Assembly: GCF_007954275.1 (NCBI RefSeq)
Contig: NZ_VOLT01000002.1
Coordinates: 124,001 to 188,000, forward strand
Reading direction: 5' to 3'
Origin: Colwellia demingiae
GTDB lineage: Bacteria; Pseudomonadota; Gammaproteobacteria; Enterobacterales; Alteromonadaceae
DNA length: 64,000 bases
This document shows, in pieces, positions 27,239 through 35,333 of the stretch (its first letter is position 1; every line of letters begins with the position of its first letter). The notes below the pieces were generated by a model that saw only the letters and a program-made list of their open reading frames with translations, had not been told where the DNA came from and ran no database searches. A program made the position numbers and the translations under genes.

Positions 27239-27324
27239 TAATGAGGTTGGCAAAAAAAATTACCATCTCGCAATACAATGGGTATATACTCATTTTAGAA
27301 CAGAATTTTATTTATTACACCGAG

Positions 27325-27480
27325 CTATCACAGCTAACACTGTTTTGTTTTTGGCTAAATTAAGCCAACTTATTCGAAGCCTTTATGTTGTGACATGCCG
27401 TGACTAAATCCATGTAATTATTGGTTTTAGTTGCCAGGGTTAACAAGGAAACGCGTTAGCCTCCCTACATTTGGAAAGGT
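27325..27480 (+). promoter_or_regulatory. Moco riboswitch (molybdenum cofactor RNA motif) leader of moaA
   Basis: The end of the leader carries the conserved elements of the E. coli moaA Moco RNA as I recall it: GCCGTGAC, TTGCCAGGG, a GAA-containing loop, GCCTCCC, and TTGGAAAGGTG just before the ATG. The hairpin that is GGCGAAG/CTTCGCC in E. coli is replaced here by GGTTAAC (27438-27444) pairing with GTTAGCC (27455-27461), a compensatory change that supports a conserved RNA fold. A second local hairpin is TTGGCT/AGCCAA (27351-27368). The ribosome site is inside the motif, so translational control is likely. Exact 5' bound uncertain. Confidence 0.8.
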
Positions 27481-27483
27481 GAC

Positions 27484-28455
27484 ATGTTAACAGACAACTT
27501 TGGCCGTAGGTTCTCATACCTGCGCCTCTCAATTACCGACGTTTGCAACTTTAGTTGCACTTACTGCTTGCCTGATGGTTATCAGTGCGATCAACCGCGT
27601 GATTTTTTATCACTATGTGAAATCAAACGTATAACAAAAGCTTTCGCCGAATTAGGAACTGAAAAGATCCGAATTACCGGTGGCGAGCCAGCTTTGCGTA
27701 AAGACTTACCTGAAATCATTCGAATTTGTAAAGAAACACCCGGCATCAAAACAGTTGCCATTACAAGTAATGGTTTTAAATTACCAGAACACCTACCGCA
27801 ATGGTTAGATGCTGGCATTGATGCAATCAATATCAGTATTGATAGCTTAGATCCGCGACAATTTCATGCGATAACGGGTCACGACAAGCTCAAGACCATT
27901 CTCACGGGTATCGATATGGCATTGGCTGACGGCAGAGCCTCAGTTAAAGTTAATACGGTATTGATGCGTGATCACAGTGGTAGAGAGATTCAAAGCTACC
28001 TTGATTGGCTAAAAGATACTCCTATTACTTTGCGCTTTATTGAGTTGATGCAAACAGGTGATAATCAAGAATTTTTTGATGCGCAACATGTACAAGGCTC
28101 GCGCATTAAACAAAACTTAATTCTCGATGGCTGGCTTCCAGTCATTCAAAATAAATCAGCAGGCCCTGCGCAAGAATTTTACCACCCTGATTACCAAGGT
28201 AAAGTTGGCTTGATCATGCCTTATTCTAAAGATTTTTGTAGTAGCTGTAACCGCTTACGCATAAGCTCAAGTGGCAAGTTGCATTTATGCTTATTTGGTG
28301 AGGAAGGTTTATCATTACGAGAAGAATTGCAAAGTGATGATATTAAGCCGTTACAAGAAAAAATATTAACATTATTGGGTGATAAAAAAGCCACTCACTA
28401 TTTGCATGATAAACTAACGGGTGCCACTAAACACCTTGCTATGCTTGGAGGTTAA
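27484..28455 (+). CDS. moaA: GTP 3',8-cyclase MoaA
   Basis: This radical SAM enzyme starts molybdopterin synthesis from GTP together with MoaC. The SAM cluster motif is CNFSCTYC near residue 21, the second 4Fe-4S cluster is supplied by CSSCNRLRISSSGKLHLCL near residues 255-273, and the protein ends in the essential Gly-Gly. It has 323 residues, normal for the family. It is first in a ten-gene plus-strand molybdenum run, and its leader carries the Moco riboswitch. The stop is 2 bases before the mobA ATG. Confidence 0.97.
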   Translation: MLTDNFGRRFSYLRLSITDVCNFSCTYCLPDGYQCDQPRDFLSLCEIKRITKAFAELGTEKIRITGGEPALRKDLPEIIRICKETPGIKTVAITSNGFKLPEHLPQWLDAGIDAINISIDSLDPRQFHAITGHDKLKTILTGIDMALADGRASVKVNTVLMRDHSGREIQSYLDWLKDTPITLRFIELMQTGDNQEFFDAQHVQGSRIKQNLILDGWLPVIQNKSAGPAQEFYHPDYQGKVGLIMPYSKDFCSSCNRLRISSSGKLHLCLFGEEGLSLREELQSDDIKPLQEKILTLLGDKKATHYLHDKLTGATKHLAMLGG

Positions 28456-28457
28456 TC

Positions 28458-29114
28458 ATGACTTTTCAAAGAATTGATTGTTTAGGTGTGGTGCTCGCGG
28501 GCGGTTTATCTTCTCGTATGGGACAAGATAAAGCGCAACTAACGCGCCAGCAAAATGCAACCTCTCCATCAGCAAAGTCAGCGCATAGCATGCTAGATTT
28601 TTCTAAACAGCTTTTAGCTGATGCTGGTATAAAAGATATTGTTATCAGCGGTGATAATCATCAAATTCCTGACCGTGTGGCACATGCCGGACCGGTTGGT
28701 GGAATTTATAGTGTGCTTGCGCATTACCTTGCAAATAGCCCTGAACACTTACAACCTAAAGCCTTATTAATCTTACCGGTTGATTTACCTTTAATGACTG
28801 TCAGCGCTTTAACCGAATTACGACTAAAAGGTGAGCTTAGCCACAAAGCAACTTTTTTCAGTGATAGTCAAAAAAACATGCATCATATCCCTTTATACTT
28901 ACCCAATAATGCGTTCTTGAATATGTTTTTAATGCAAGCATTTCACCGAGAACAATTGCTAACAAACAGTAAAAATAAAAATAACAAAAATGGTCCTTCC
29001 GTTAGAGCCATGTTAGAGCAAATACCTCATCAAGCCATTGCTAGCCTTAATAATCAGGTGCTATTTAATACCAATACGCCAGAGCAATGGCAACAAGCAC
29101 AGCAACAATTTTAA
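28458..29114 (+). CDS. mobA: Molybdenum cofactor guanylyltransferase MobA
   Basis: MobA attaches GMP to Moco to make the bis-MGD form used by DMSO-reductase-family enzymes. The nucleotide-binding start GVVLAGGLSSRMGQDKA, the HAGPVGGIYSVL motif and LPVDLPLM (metal/nucleotide region) are present in 218 residues. It follows moaA by 2 bases. A low-complexity Asn/Lys stretch (NSKNKNNKNG) near residue 175 is probably a surface loop. Its placement between moaA and moaB differs from E. coli, where mobA is elsewhere. Confidence 0.95.
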   Translation: MTFQRIDCLGVVLAGGLSSRMGQDKAQLTRQQNATSPSAKSAHSMLDFSKQLLADAGIKDIVISGDNHQIPDRVAHAGPVGGIYSVLAHYLANSPEHLQPKALLILPVDLPLMTVSALTELRLKGELSHKATFFSDSQKNMHHIPLYLPNNAFLNMFLMQAFHREQLLTNSKNKNNKNGPSVRAMLEQIPHQAIASLNNQVLFNTNTPEQWQQAQQQF

Positions 29115-29222
29115 GCCACACGTAACTTATGAAGTAACAATACACATCAATTCAATAAAACTGTGGCAACAAACACATAAGAACAGTAATTTTAATCTAC
29201 AGATTTAGTAAAGGATAAACCT

Positions 29223-29765
29223 ATGTCAGCACATGGCGGCAAAACTTTCGTTCCCTTAAATATCGCCGTTTTAACGGTATCTGATACACGTACCGAAGAA
29301 AACGACACCTCTGGTCAAGCGCTTGTTGAGCGTTTGACACAAGCAGGCCACAACTTAGCCGATAAAGCGATTGTGATTGATGATGTGTATCAACTTCGCG
29401 CACAAGTATCAAAATGGATAGCGGATGATTCTATTCATGCCATTATTTCTACAGGTGGTACTGGCTTTACTGAGCGTGATAATACGCCTGAAGCGCTAAC
29501 ACCCTTATTTGATAAAGCAGTTGAAGGTTTTGGCGAAGTATTTCGTCATGTCTCATTATTAGAAATAGGAACTTCAACGATACAATCGCGCGCTTTTGGC
29601 GGCATTGCGAATAAAACGGTAGTGCTTTGTGTGCCTGGCTCAACCAATGCCTGTAAAACAGCTTGGGATAAAGTCATTAAAGAACAGCTTGATGCAAGTC
29701 ACCGTCCTTGTAACTTCGTACCACACTTGAATTTAAGTGCCGAGCAATGTGAGACGCGTAACTAA
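29223..29765 (+). CDS. moaB: Molybdenum cofactor biosynthesis protein MoaB
   Basis: This MogA/MoaB-family protein (180 residues) binds molybdopterin and in some bacteria adenylylates it. [16 protein letters not shown] and the [19 protein letters not shown] region match E. coli MoaB more closely than MogA, including the C-terminal CNFVPHL. No separate mogA is visible, so it may do the MogA reaction here; that is inference. It is 108 bases after mobA and its TAA overlaps the moaC ATG by one base. Confidence 0.9.
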   Translation: MSAHGGKTFVPLNIAVLTVSDTRTEENDTSGQALVERLTQAGHNLADKAIVIDDVYQLRAQVSKWIADDSIHAIISTGGTGFTERDNTPEALTPLFDKAVEGFGEVFRHVSLLEIGTSTIQSRAFGGIANKTVVLCVPGSTNACKTAWDKVIKEQLDASHRPCNFVPHLNLSAEQCETRN

Positions 29766-30292
29766 TGGCAACGAATACAGATAACAAGGCAGCACAAGCA
29801 TCCGAAAAAGCGCCAGAGTTAAGCCACCTTAACCAACAAGGTGAAGCAAACATGGTAGATGTCACCGAAAAGGCCATGACATCACGTACCGCTACTGCGC
29901 AAGGTTTTATTAAAATGAATCAAGCAACCTTTGAATTAATCACCACAGGTAAGCATAAAAAAGGTGATGTGTTTGCGGTTGCGCGAATTGCTGGTATTCA
30001 AGCGGCGAAAAAGTGTAGTGATTTGATCCCTTTATGTCATCCTTTGATGCTAAGTAAGGTGCAAGTTGATTTCACCCTTGATAGCGAGAACAGTCAAGTA
30101 CAAGTGAATAGCTTATGTCGCTTAACAGGGCAAACAGGTGTCGAAATGGAAGCATTAACCGCGGTTTCTATTGCTTGTTTAACTTTATTTGATATGTGTA
30201 AAGCAGCTGATCCTGCAATGATGATTCATGGAATTGAAGTATTAACCAAAGAAGGTGGTAAGTCTGGTCATTGGCAAAGTCCGTCAACTTAA
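29765..30292 (+). CDS. moaC: Cyclic pyranopterin monophosphate synthase MoaC
   Basis: MoaC converts the MoaA product to cPMP. The core has the family motifs [29 protein letters not shown] and [12 protein letters not shown], and ends GGKSGHW. At 175 residues it carries an N-terminal extension of about 17 residues compared with E. coli MoaC; an internal ATG at Met30 is too far in to be the start. The ATG overlaps the moaB stop by one base. Confidence 0.96.
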   Translation: MATNTDNKAAQASEKAPELSHLNQQGEANMVDVTEKAMTSRTATAQGFIKMNQATFELITTGKHKKGDVFAVARIAGIQAAKKCSDLIPLCHPLMLSKVQVDFTLDSENSQVQVNSLCRLTGQTGVEMEALTAVSIACLTLFDMCKAADPAMMIHGIEVLTKEGGKSGHWQSPST

Positions 30293-30339
30293 CTTCATTA
30301 AGCTTAATTTAATTAAACTAAATTTTAAGAGAAAACCTT

Positions 30340-30588
30340 ATGATTAAAATTGTTTTTTTTGCAGCACTTAGAGAACAACTTGACTGTGCTGAACTGTCTT
30401 TAGCAGCAGATGATGCTAAGACAGTCGATGATATTAAGCAGTTATTAAGTGATAAAAATGAACAGTGGCAACAAACGTTCAGCAATGCGTCACTGTTATC
30501 TGCGGTAAACCATGACATGGTTGATGGTAGTCACTTGGTAAAGTCAGGCGATGAAGTTGCCTTTTTCCCTCCAGTGACTGGCGGATAA
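30340..30588 (+). CDS. moaD: Molybdopterin synthase sulfur-carrier subunit MoaD
   Basis: An 82-residue ubiquitin-fold protein ending in the conserved Gly-Gly (FFPPVTGG) that is adenylylated by MoeB and thiocarboxylated. The N-terminus IKIVFFAALREQL is typical. It is followed by moaE after 3 bases, forming the two-subunit molybdopterin synthase. Confidence 0.95.
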   Translation: MIKIVFFAALREQLDCAELSLAADDAKTVDDIKQLLSDKNEQWQQTFSNASLLSAVNHDMVDGSHLVKSGDEVAFFPPVTGG

Positions 30589-30591
30589 CTT

Positions 30592-31062
30592 ATGTTGAAA
30601 CAAGAGATATCGATCCAAGCTGATGATTTTAGTTTAGCTGATGAAGTTGTCTTACTTGAAAAAGATAACGTAACGGATGGTGCAATTGTTACTTTTACCG
30701 GCAGGGTTAGAAATAACAACAATGGTAATTCAGTGACTACCTTAACACTAGAACATTACCCTGGTATGACAGAGAAATTACTCGCTAAAATTATTATACA
30801 AGCCAAAGAACGTTGGAATATTGGTCGAGTAAAAGTGATTCATCGTATTGGCAAACTCAGCATAGGTGACCAAATTGTTTTTGTTGGTGTTACAAGTAAA
30901 CATCGACAAGATGCCTTTGCTGCCAATGAATTCATCATGGACTATTTGAAAGTTAAAGCCCCCTTTTGGAAAAAAGAACAAATTACCGATGATGGCCAAA
31001 CCTCTGAAAATTGGTTAGATGCTAAAAACTGTGATACCGACAAAGCAGATCTTTGGAGCTAA
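30592..31062 (+). CDS. moaE: Molybdopterin synthase catalytic subunit MoaE
   Basis: MoaE transfers sulfur from MoaD thiocarboxylate to cPMP. Its 156 residues show GAIVTFTGRVRNNN, LEHYPGMTEK, the HRIGKLSIGDQIVFVGV strand and the active-site region MDYLKVKAPFWKKE. It lies 3 bases after moaD. The stop codon is directly followed by the GTG start of modA, and the modA ribosome site is inside the end of moaE. Confidence 0.96.
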   Translation: MLKQEISIQADDFSLADEVVLLEKDNVTDGAIVTFTGRVRNNNNGNSVTTLTLEHYPGMTEKLLAKIIIQAKERWNIGRVKVIHRIGKLSIGDQIVFVGVTSKHRQDAFAANEFIMDYLKVKAPFWKKEQITDDGQTSENWLDAKNCDTDKADLWS

Positions 31063-31063
31063 C

Positions 31064-31945
31064 GTGCTACGTATACTGTTAGTCTCGATCTTGGTTATGA
31101 ATTTACTGGCTGTAAACAGTAGCCAAGCTTACCAAAGTAACGTCAACGACAGTAAGAATGAAGACAACAGCAAACCACTACGAATTGCTGTTGCCTCCAA
31201 TTTCACGCCGGTATTAAAAGTATTACTTGAAGACTTTACTAAACAAACAGGTATAAAAAGTCAGGTAATCAGCGGTGCTAGTGGTGCCATGTTTTTACAA
31301 ATAAAATATGGCGCTCCTTTTGATGTTTTTCTCAGTGCTGACAGCCGCCGCCCTAAAGAACTTGAGCAAGCAGGCTATACATTAAAAAGTAGTCGAAAAA
31401 CCTATGCTACCGGTCAGTTAGCATTTTATTCCTCATCTTTGAGTTCTAATGCAAACTCGCTTTCGCAATTATCTATTGAAGAAATACTATCTATTGATCA
31501 GCTCAGGAAGCCATCTGCACGCTTTGCTATTGCTAATCCAGATACAGCACCATATGGTAAGGCAGCCAAAGAAGCTTTAACCCATTTGGGTTTATGGCAG
31601 GCTTATGAGTCTCGATTGGTCAAAGGTATTAATATTGGCCAGACCTTTACCAAGTTGCGTAGTAAAGCCGTTACCCGTGGTATTGTTGCCAATAGCCAAT
31701 TAGTGTTAAATAACTTATCAGGGGTCATTATTCCCAGTAGTTACCATCAAGCGATAGAGCAACAGTTGGTTATAATTCGTCGCAGTAAGCAGCAAGCGGC
31801 CGCAGAAAAACTAAGTCACTTTTTGTTATCTATTGAAAGTCAAAACAGAATAGTCAGTTATGGCTACGCGCAAACTAAGCAAGTAAACAATGCAAACAAT
31901 GCAAACAATGCAAACAAAAAGTTAAGCGAGTTAACGGCTAAATGA
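31064..31945 (+). CDS. modA: Molybdate ABC transporter, periplasmic binding protein ModA
   Basis: With the GTG start at 31064 (GGAG seven bases upstream) it has 293 residues and a clear signal peptide (LRILLVSILVMNLLAVNSSQA). The mature part has the ModA motifs IAVASNFTPVLK, SGASGAMFLQIKYGAPFDVF, ANPDTAPYG and GIVANSQL. An in-frame ATG at 31019 would overlap moaE and is less likely. The C-terminus carries a 9-bp tandem repeat (about three copies, 31885-31911) encoding Asn-Ala-Asn units. It overlaps modB by ATGA. Confidence 0.93.
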   Translation: MLRILLVSILVMNLLAVNSSQAYQSNVNDSKNEDNSKPLRIAVASNFTPVLKVLLEDFTKQTGIKSQVISGASGAMFLQIKYGAPFDVFLSADSRRPKELEQAGYTLKSSRKTYATGQLAFYSSSLSSNANSLSQLSIEEILSIDQLRKPSARFAIANPDTAPYGKAAKEALTHLGLWQAYESRLVKGINIGQTFTKLRSKAVTRGIVANSQLVLNNLSGVIIPSSYHQAIEQQLVIIRRSKQQAAAEKLSHFLLSIESQNRIVSYGYAQTKQVNNANNANNANKKLSELTAK

Positions 31946-32646
31946 TAAATTCAGACTTGCAAGCACTCGTTACCACGCTAGAAATGGCAGCATTAACCAC
32001 CCTCATTTTATTAATTATTGGTACTCCCCTCGCTTGGTATCTGGCCAAAATGACCAGTCGGTTTAAGGTTATTATTGAAGCTGTAGTGGCATTGCCGCTA
32101 GTTTTGCCACCCACGGTGCTCGGATTTTATTTACTTATCGCTTTTTCACCCGAATACTTGCCAGGGCAATTATGGCAACAAACTACTGGTCAACAACTCG
32201 CTTTCAGTTTTTCCGCAATCGTTATTGGCTCTGTTTTATATTCACTGCCATTCGTCGTTCAACCATTACAAAAAGCTTTTGAACAATTAGGTGACTCTTT
32301 GTTAGAAGCTGGCGCATTACTTGGCGCAGGACCTATCGATCGATTTTTCTCTATTGTATTACCATTAACAAAAGCGAGTTTTATTACTGCCGCAAGCTTG
32401 GGTTTTGCTCATACAGTAGGAGAGTTTGGTGTCATATTAATGATTGGTGGTAATATTCCTGGTGAAACACGGGTACTTTCTATCGCCCTATTTGACCATG
32501 TCGAAGCCTTTGATTATGCCAGAGCGCATTTGCTAGCCATCAGTTTGTTGATTGGTTCAATGGTGTTATTGGCTGCTATTTACTGGTTAAATTTACCGAA
32601 AAGAAACAACAATAAAAATTTAAACCAAGTAAGATCAATCAAATGA
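31942..32646 (+). CDS. modB: Molybdate ABC transporter permease ModB
   Basis: The 234-residue inner-membrane permease has about five hydrophobic segments. The family start (LVTTLEMAALTTLILLIIGTPLAWYLA), LPLVLPPTVLGFYLL and the EAA loop (EAGALLGAGPIDRFFSIVLPL) that docks onto ModC are present, as is GEFGVILMIGGNIPGETR. Four-base ATGA overlaps join it to modA and modC, showing translational coupling. Confidence 0.96.
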   Translation: MINSDLQALVTTLEMAALTTLILLIIGTPLAWYLAKMTSRFKVIIEAVVALPLVLPPTVLGFYLLIAFSPEYLPGQLWQQTTGQQLAFSFSAIVIGSVLYSLPFVVQPLQKAFEQLGDSLLEAGALLGAGPIDRFFSIVLPLTKASFITAASLGFAHTVGEFGVILMIGGNIPGETRVLSIALFDHVEAFDYARAHLLAISLLIGSMVLLAAIYWLNLPKRNNNKNLNQVRSIK

Positions 32647-33803
32647 TGATGAGTAATGCTAAGTTGAATAAAGTGCCTGCAGGTGATTGTCCTCAACTCG
32701 ATATCAATATTCGTGTTAGTTATCAGCAATTCGAATTAGCCATAAACTTACCAATACCATTAAAAGGTATCACAGGTATTTTTGGCCATTCAGCTTCAGG
32801 TAAATCAACCTTACTGCGCGCGATTGCAGGTTTGGAAAAAACACTTATTGGCGACATAACCTTAACCAGTGATGGCGTTGCTGATAAAGCTTTAGTCAGT
32901 AAAACCTTAGTCAACAGTGAGCAAGGTTATTACCTCAAACCCGAAGCACGTCAAATTGGTTTAGTTTTTCAAAATAGCCGTTTGTTTGGACATTTATCAG
33001 TGCTAGGCAACTTAGAATTTTCCGTTAAGCGCTGCAAAAACAGACAATTAGACTTAAATGAAGTCATCGAACTGACAGAGCTGACAACATTGCTTGAACA
33101 CCAAGTAAATCAATTATCAGGTGGTCAACAACAAAGAGTGGCGCTAGCAAGAGCCATTTTGGCTGAACCCAAATTATTACTACTTGATGAGCCATTAAGC
33201 GCGCTTGATCAACACAGTAAAACTCAATTACTCAAGATGATGTTAAATATTCAAAAAAAGCTGAACTTGCCTATGTTGTATGTCAGCCATTCATTAGATG
33301 AGTTACAGCAAGTCTGCGACACCCTATTAGTGTTAGCAAAAGGTAAGGTCGTTAATTTTGGTAATATCCACCAAATCATTCATCAGCTAAATAATTTTGA
33401 TGACCCTACGCTTATTCATCAGCAAACCAGTTTGTCATTACCTATCAAGCAATTTAATAATGGCCATGGTTTAGCGGTATTAGCGCTAAATGCAGAACAA
33501 GACATTTACCTAACCAGTGATAAAGCCTTCGAAAACCAGACTCAACTACGTTGCTTTATTTTGGCGAGTGATATTAGTATTGCGTTAACAGAGCCAAGTA
33601 ATAGCTCCATTGTTAATCACCTCTTTGGCACAATAAAACAAATAAGTCATAGAAAAAACAAGGTACTACTAACCATTAACTGTGGTTCTCAAGAGTTTTT
33701 TGTCACGATCAGTGCATTCTCTCAGCAAAAGTTATCGTTAAACAGCAGACAACAAGTGTACTTGCAGTTCAAAGCCAGTGCCGTGCGCACTTTTATCCAT
33801 TAG
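32643..33803 (+). CDS. modC: Molybdate ABC transporter ATP-binding protein ModC
   Basis: The 386-residue protein has Walker A (GHSASGKST), Q-loop (LVFQNSRLFGHLSV), signature LSGGQQQRVALARA, Walker B LLLLDEPLSALD and the H-loop histidine (VSHSLDE). The last 130 residues include a Mop/TOBE-like molybdate-binding region (NHLFGTIKQIS). No modE regulator is seen nearby, so control is more likely through the shared FNR/Moco leader of the operon. Tandem ATG codons begin at 32643. Confidence 0.95.
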   Translation: MMMSNAKLNKVPAGDCPQLDINIRVSYQQFELAINLPIPLKGITGIFGHSASGKSTLLRAIAGLEKTLIGDITLTSDGVADKALVSKTLVNSEQGYYLKPEARQIGLVFQNSRLFGHLSVLGNLEFSVKRCKNRQLDLNEVIELTELTTLLEHQVNQLSGGQQQRVALARAILAEPKLLLLDEPLSALDQHSKTQLLKMMLNIQKKLNLPMLYVSHSLDELQQVCDTLLVLAKGKVVNFGNIHQIIHQLNNFDDPTLIHQQTSLSLPIKQFNNGHGLAVLALNAEQDIYLTSDKAFENQTQLRCFILASDISIALTEPSNSSIVNHLFGTIKQISHRKNKVLLTINCGSQEFFVTISAFSQQKLSLNSRQQVYLQFKASAVRTFIH

Positions 33804-33829
33804 AACAAATAAAAAAACGAGGAACCTAC

Positions 33830-34579
33830 GTGTTAAGCAATCAAGAGCAACTCAAATACTCCCGCCAAATCATATTGGATAAAATAGGTAGTCAGGGACA
33901 AATCGCGCTGCGTAACGCTAAAGTACTCATCTTAGGTGTGGGCGGTCTAGGTAACCCAGCGAGCTTATATTTAGCTGCCGCTGGCGTTGGTACACTCTAT
34001 ATCGCTGATGGTGATTGTATAGAGATCAGTAATTTACCTCGACAAATTCTCTTTTGCGAAGACAATATTGATGAAAATAAAGCCGATGTTGCCGCTGAAA
34101 AATTACAACAGCAATTTCCCGATGTGACTATTGAAGCTATTGATGAAATGTTCGATGAAGAGTTATGTGATTATTATCTTCCACAAGTCGACTTAGTGCT
34201 TGATTGCTCTGATAACATCCAAACTCGCTACTTAATTAATCAAGCATGTGTACAACATAAAGTGCCACTGATAGTGGGCGCCGCTACTGGTTTTGATGGC
34301 CAACAATTGACTATAGACCCTCGTGATGAGACCAGTGCTTGTTATCATTGCCTTTTTCCTGCTAGTGAGAAAGCGCCCACTGATAACTGTCAAACCATAG
34401 GCATTATTGGCCCAGTACTCGCCATGATTGCTGGTATGCAAAGCTTGCAAGCGATTAAGCTGTTAACAGGTAATAAAGTACAACTCAATCAGCTTAACTT
34501 ACTTGATGGTTTAGCAAATCAATGGCAACAATTTAATATGAAAAAGCAAAAAAACTGCACAGTTTGTGGCTCAAATTAA
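33830..34579 (+). CDS. moeB: Molybdopterin-synthase adenylyltransferase MoeB
   Basis: MoeB activates the MoaD C-terminus by adenylylation. It has 249 residues, a GTG start at 33830 behind a GAGGAA ribosome site, the nucleotide motif VLGVGGLGNPASLYLAAAGVG-type segment, LPRQILF, and two CxxC zinc pairs (CYHC near residue 172 and CTVC at the C-terminus). ThiF is the closest alternative, but the moa/mod context favours MoeB. It is the last gene of the molybdenum run, 26 bases after modC. Confidence 0.93.
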   Translation: MLSNQEQLKYSRQIILDKIGSQGQIALRNAKVLILGVGGLGNPASLYLAAAGVGTLYIADGDCIEISNLPRQILFCEDNIDENKADVAAEKLQQQFPDVTIEAIDEMFDEELCDYYLPQVDLVLDCSDNIQTRYLINQACVQHKVPLIVGAATGFDGQQLTIDPRDETSACYHCLFPASEKAPTDNCQTIGIIGPVLAMIAGMQSLQAIKLLTGNKVQLNQLNLLDGLANQWQQFNMKKQKNCTVCGSN

Positions 34580-34581
34580 GG

Positions 34582-34608
34582 ATTAAGCTGTAGAGCCCAC
34601 TACAGTTT
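34582..34608. terminator. Hairpin between convergent moeB and DUF1285 genes
   Basis: CTGTAG pairs with CTACAG (34588-34593 and 34600-34605), flanked by A and T runs. The two genes end only 20 bases apart, so this small stem may serve both strands. Weak by itself. Confidence 0.35.
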
Positions 34609-35142
34609 ACCTAAACTAAACTGACAATCGGCACTTGAGAGAATTAACTCAGTGCCATTTTCAGTCACCACTTCTTGCGCGATGTCTGCCCACTGGTAAT
34701 AAACGTTCCGATGCACTTTCGCTGTTAAGTTTCTGCGAACGGTGACATACAAATCACCTTCTTCAGTAACAATTAACGGATGCTCTGCATTGAGAATAAA
34801 CTCGTCATCCAAATTAGTACTAACTTTCATAATGTTGTTGTTTTCATCCGACCAATGCCACTGAGTAAGCACAAAAGGGGCATCATCAGCTTTTATTTTA
34901 ACTTTCTCCACCGGTGTTACTAAGAAGTACTCATCAACATTTTGATTAACTTCTTTAATCAACACTGAAGCAAATAGTTTTACTAACGCTAGCCGTTTAA
35001 AAATACCGCCTTGATAAAACCAATCACCATTAGCTTTTATCTGTATATCAATCTCTCCACAATACGGGGGATTCCATGATTCCACCGGTGGCATTTTTGT
35101 GTGAGTTCCACCTAACTGAGTCGAAATTTTATCCAATGACAT
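34600..35142 (-). CDS. DUF1285 family protein
   Basis: With the ATG at 35142, preceded by a strong AAGGGGAG site, it has 180 residues. The DUF1285 opening (PPVESWNPPYCGEIDIQIKA, then GDWFYQGGIFKRLALVKLF) is clear. The protein is soluble with no signal sequence. The family has no established function. It is convergent with moeB and divergent from the oligopeptidase gene. Confidence 0.82.
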   Translation of the reverse strand: MSLDKISTQLGGTHTKMPPVESWNPPYCGEIDIQIKANGDWFYQGGIFKRLALVKLFASVLIKEVNQNVDEYFLVTPVEKVKIKADDAPFVLTQWHWSDENNNIMKVSTNLDDEFILNAEHPLIVTEEGDLYVTVRRNLTAKVHRNVYYQWADIAQEVVTENGTELILSSADCQFSLGKL

Positions 35143-35333
35143 AATGCTCCCCTTGATCAAACTCTTCAATTTTCCAAATGCGATAAGGTAACAGTATTAA
35201 GCGATAAGTAAATTTGCTTATAACTATTATCGTGCTAACTTAACCCTTGATACATTTTTTTAACATTTACTACCGTTAACGTATTACGATTTGTAGTAAT
35301 TATCGTAAGTTATCTTACAAGGAAAGATCTTTT

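Noticed and set aside
27225..27407. 60-codon frame before moaA
   Set aside because: It overlaps the FNR box and Moco leader, has no ribosome site or family match, and is better explained by regulatory DNA.
29223..29765. Calling this gene mogA
   Set aside because: Motifs and the C-terminal CNFVPHL match MoaB better; MogA activity remains possible but is not shown by sequence.
31885..31917. Short tandem repeat considered as a CRISPR-like array
   Set aside because: Units are 9 bases without spacers and lie in frame within modA; no CRISPR array or cas gene was seen anywhere in the window.
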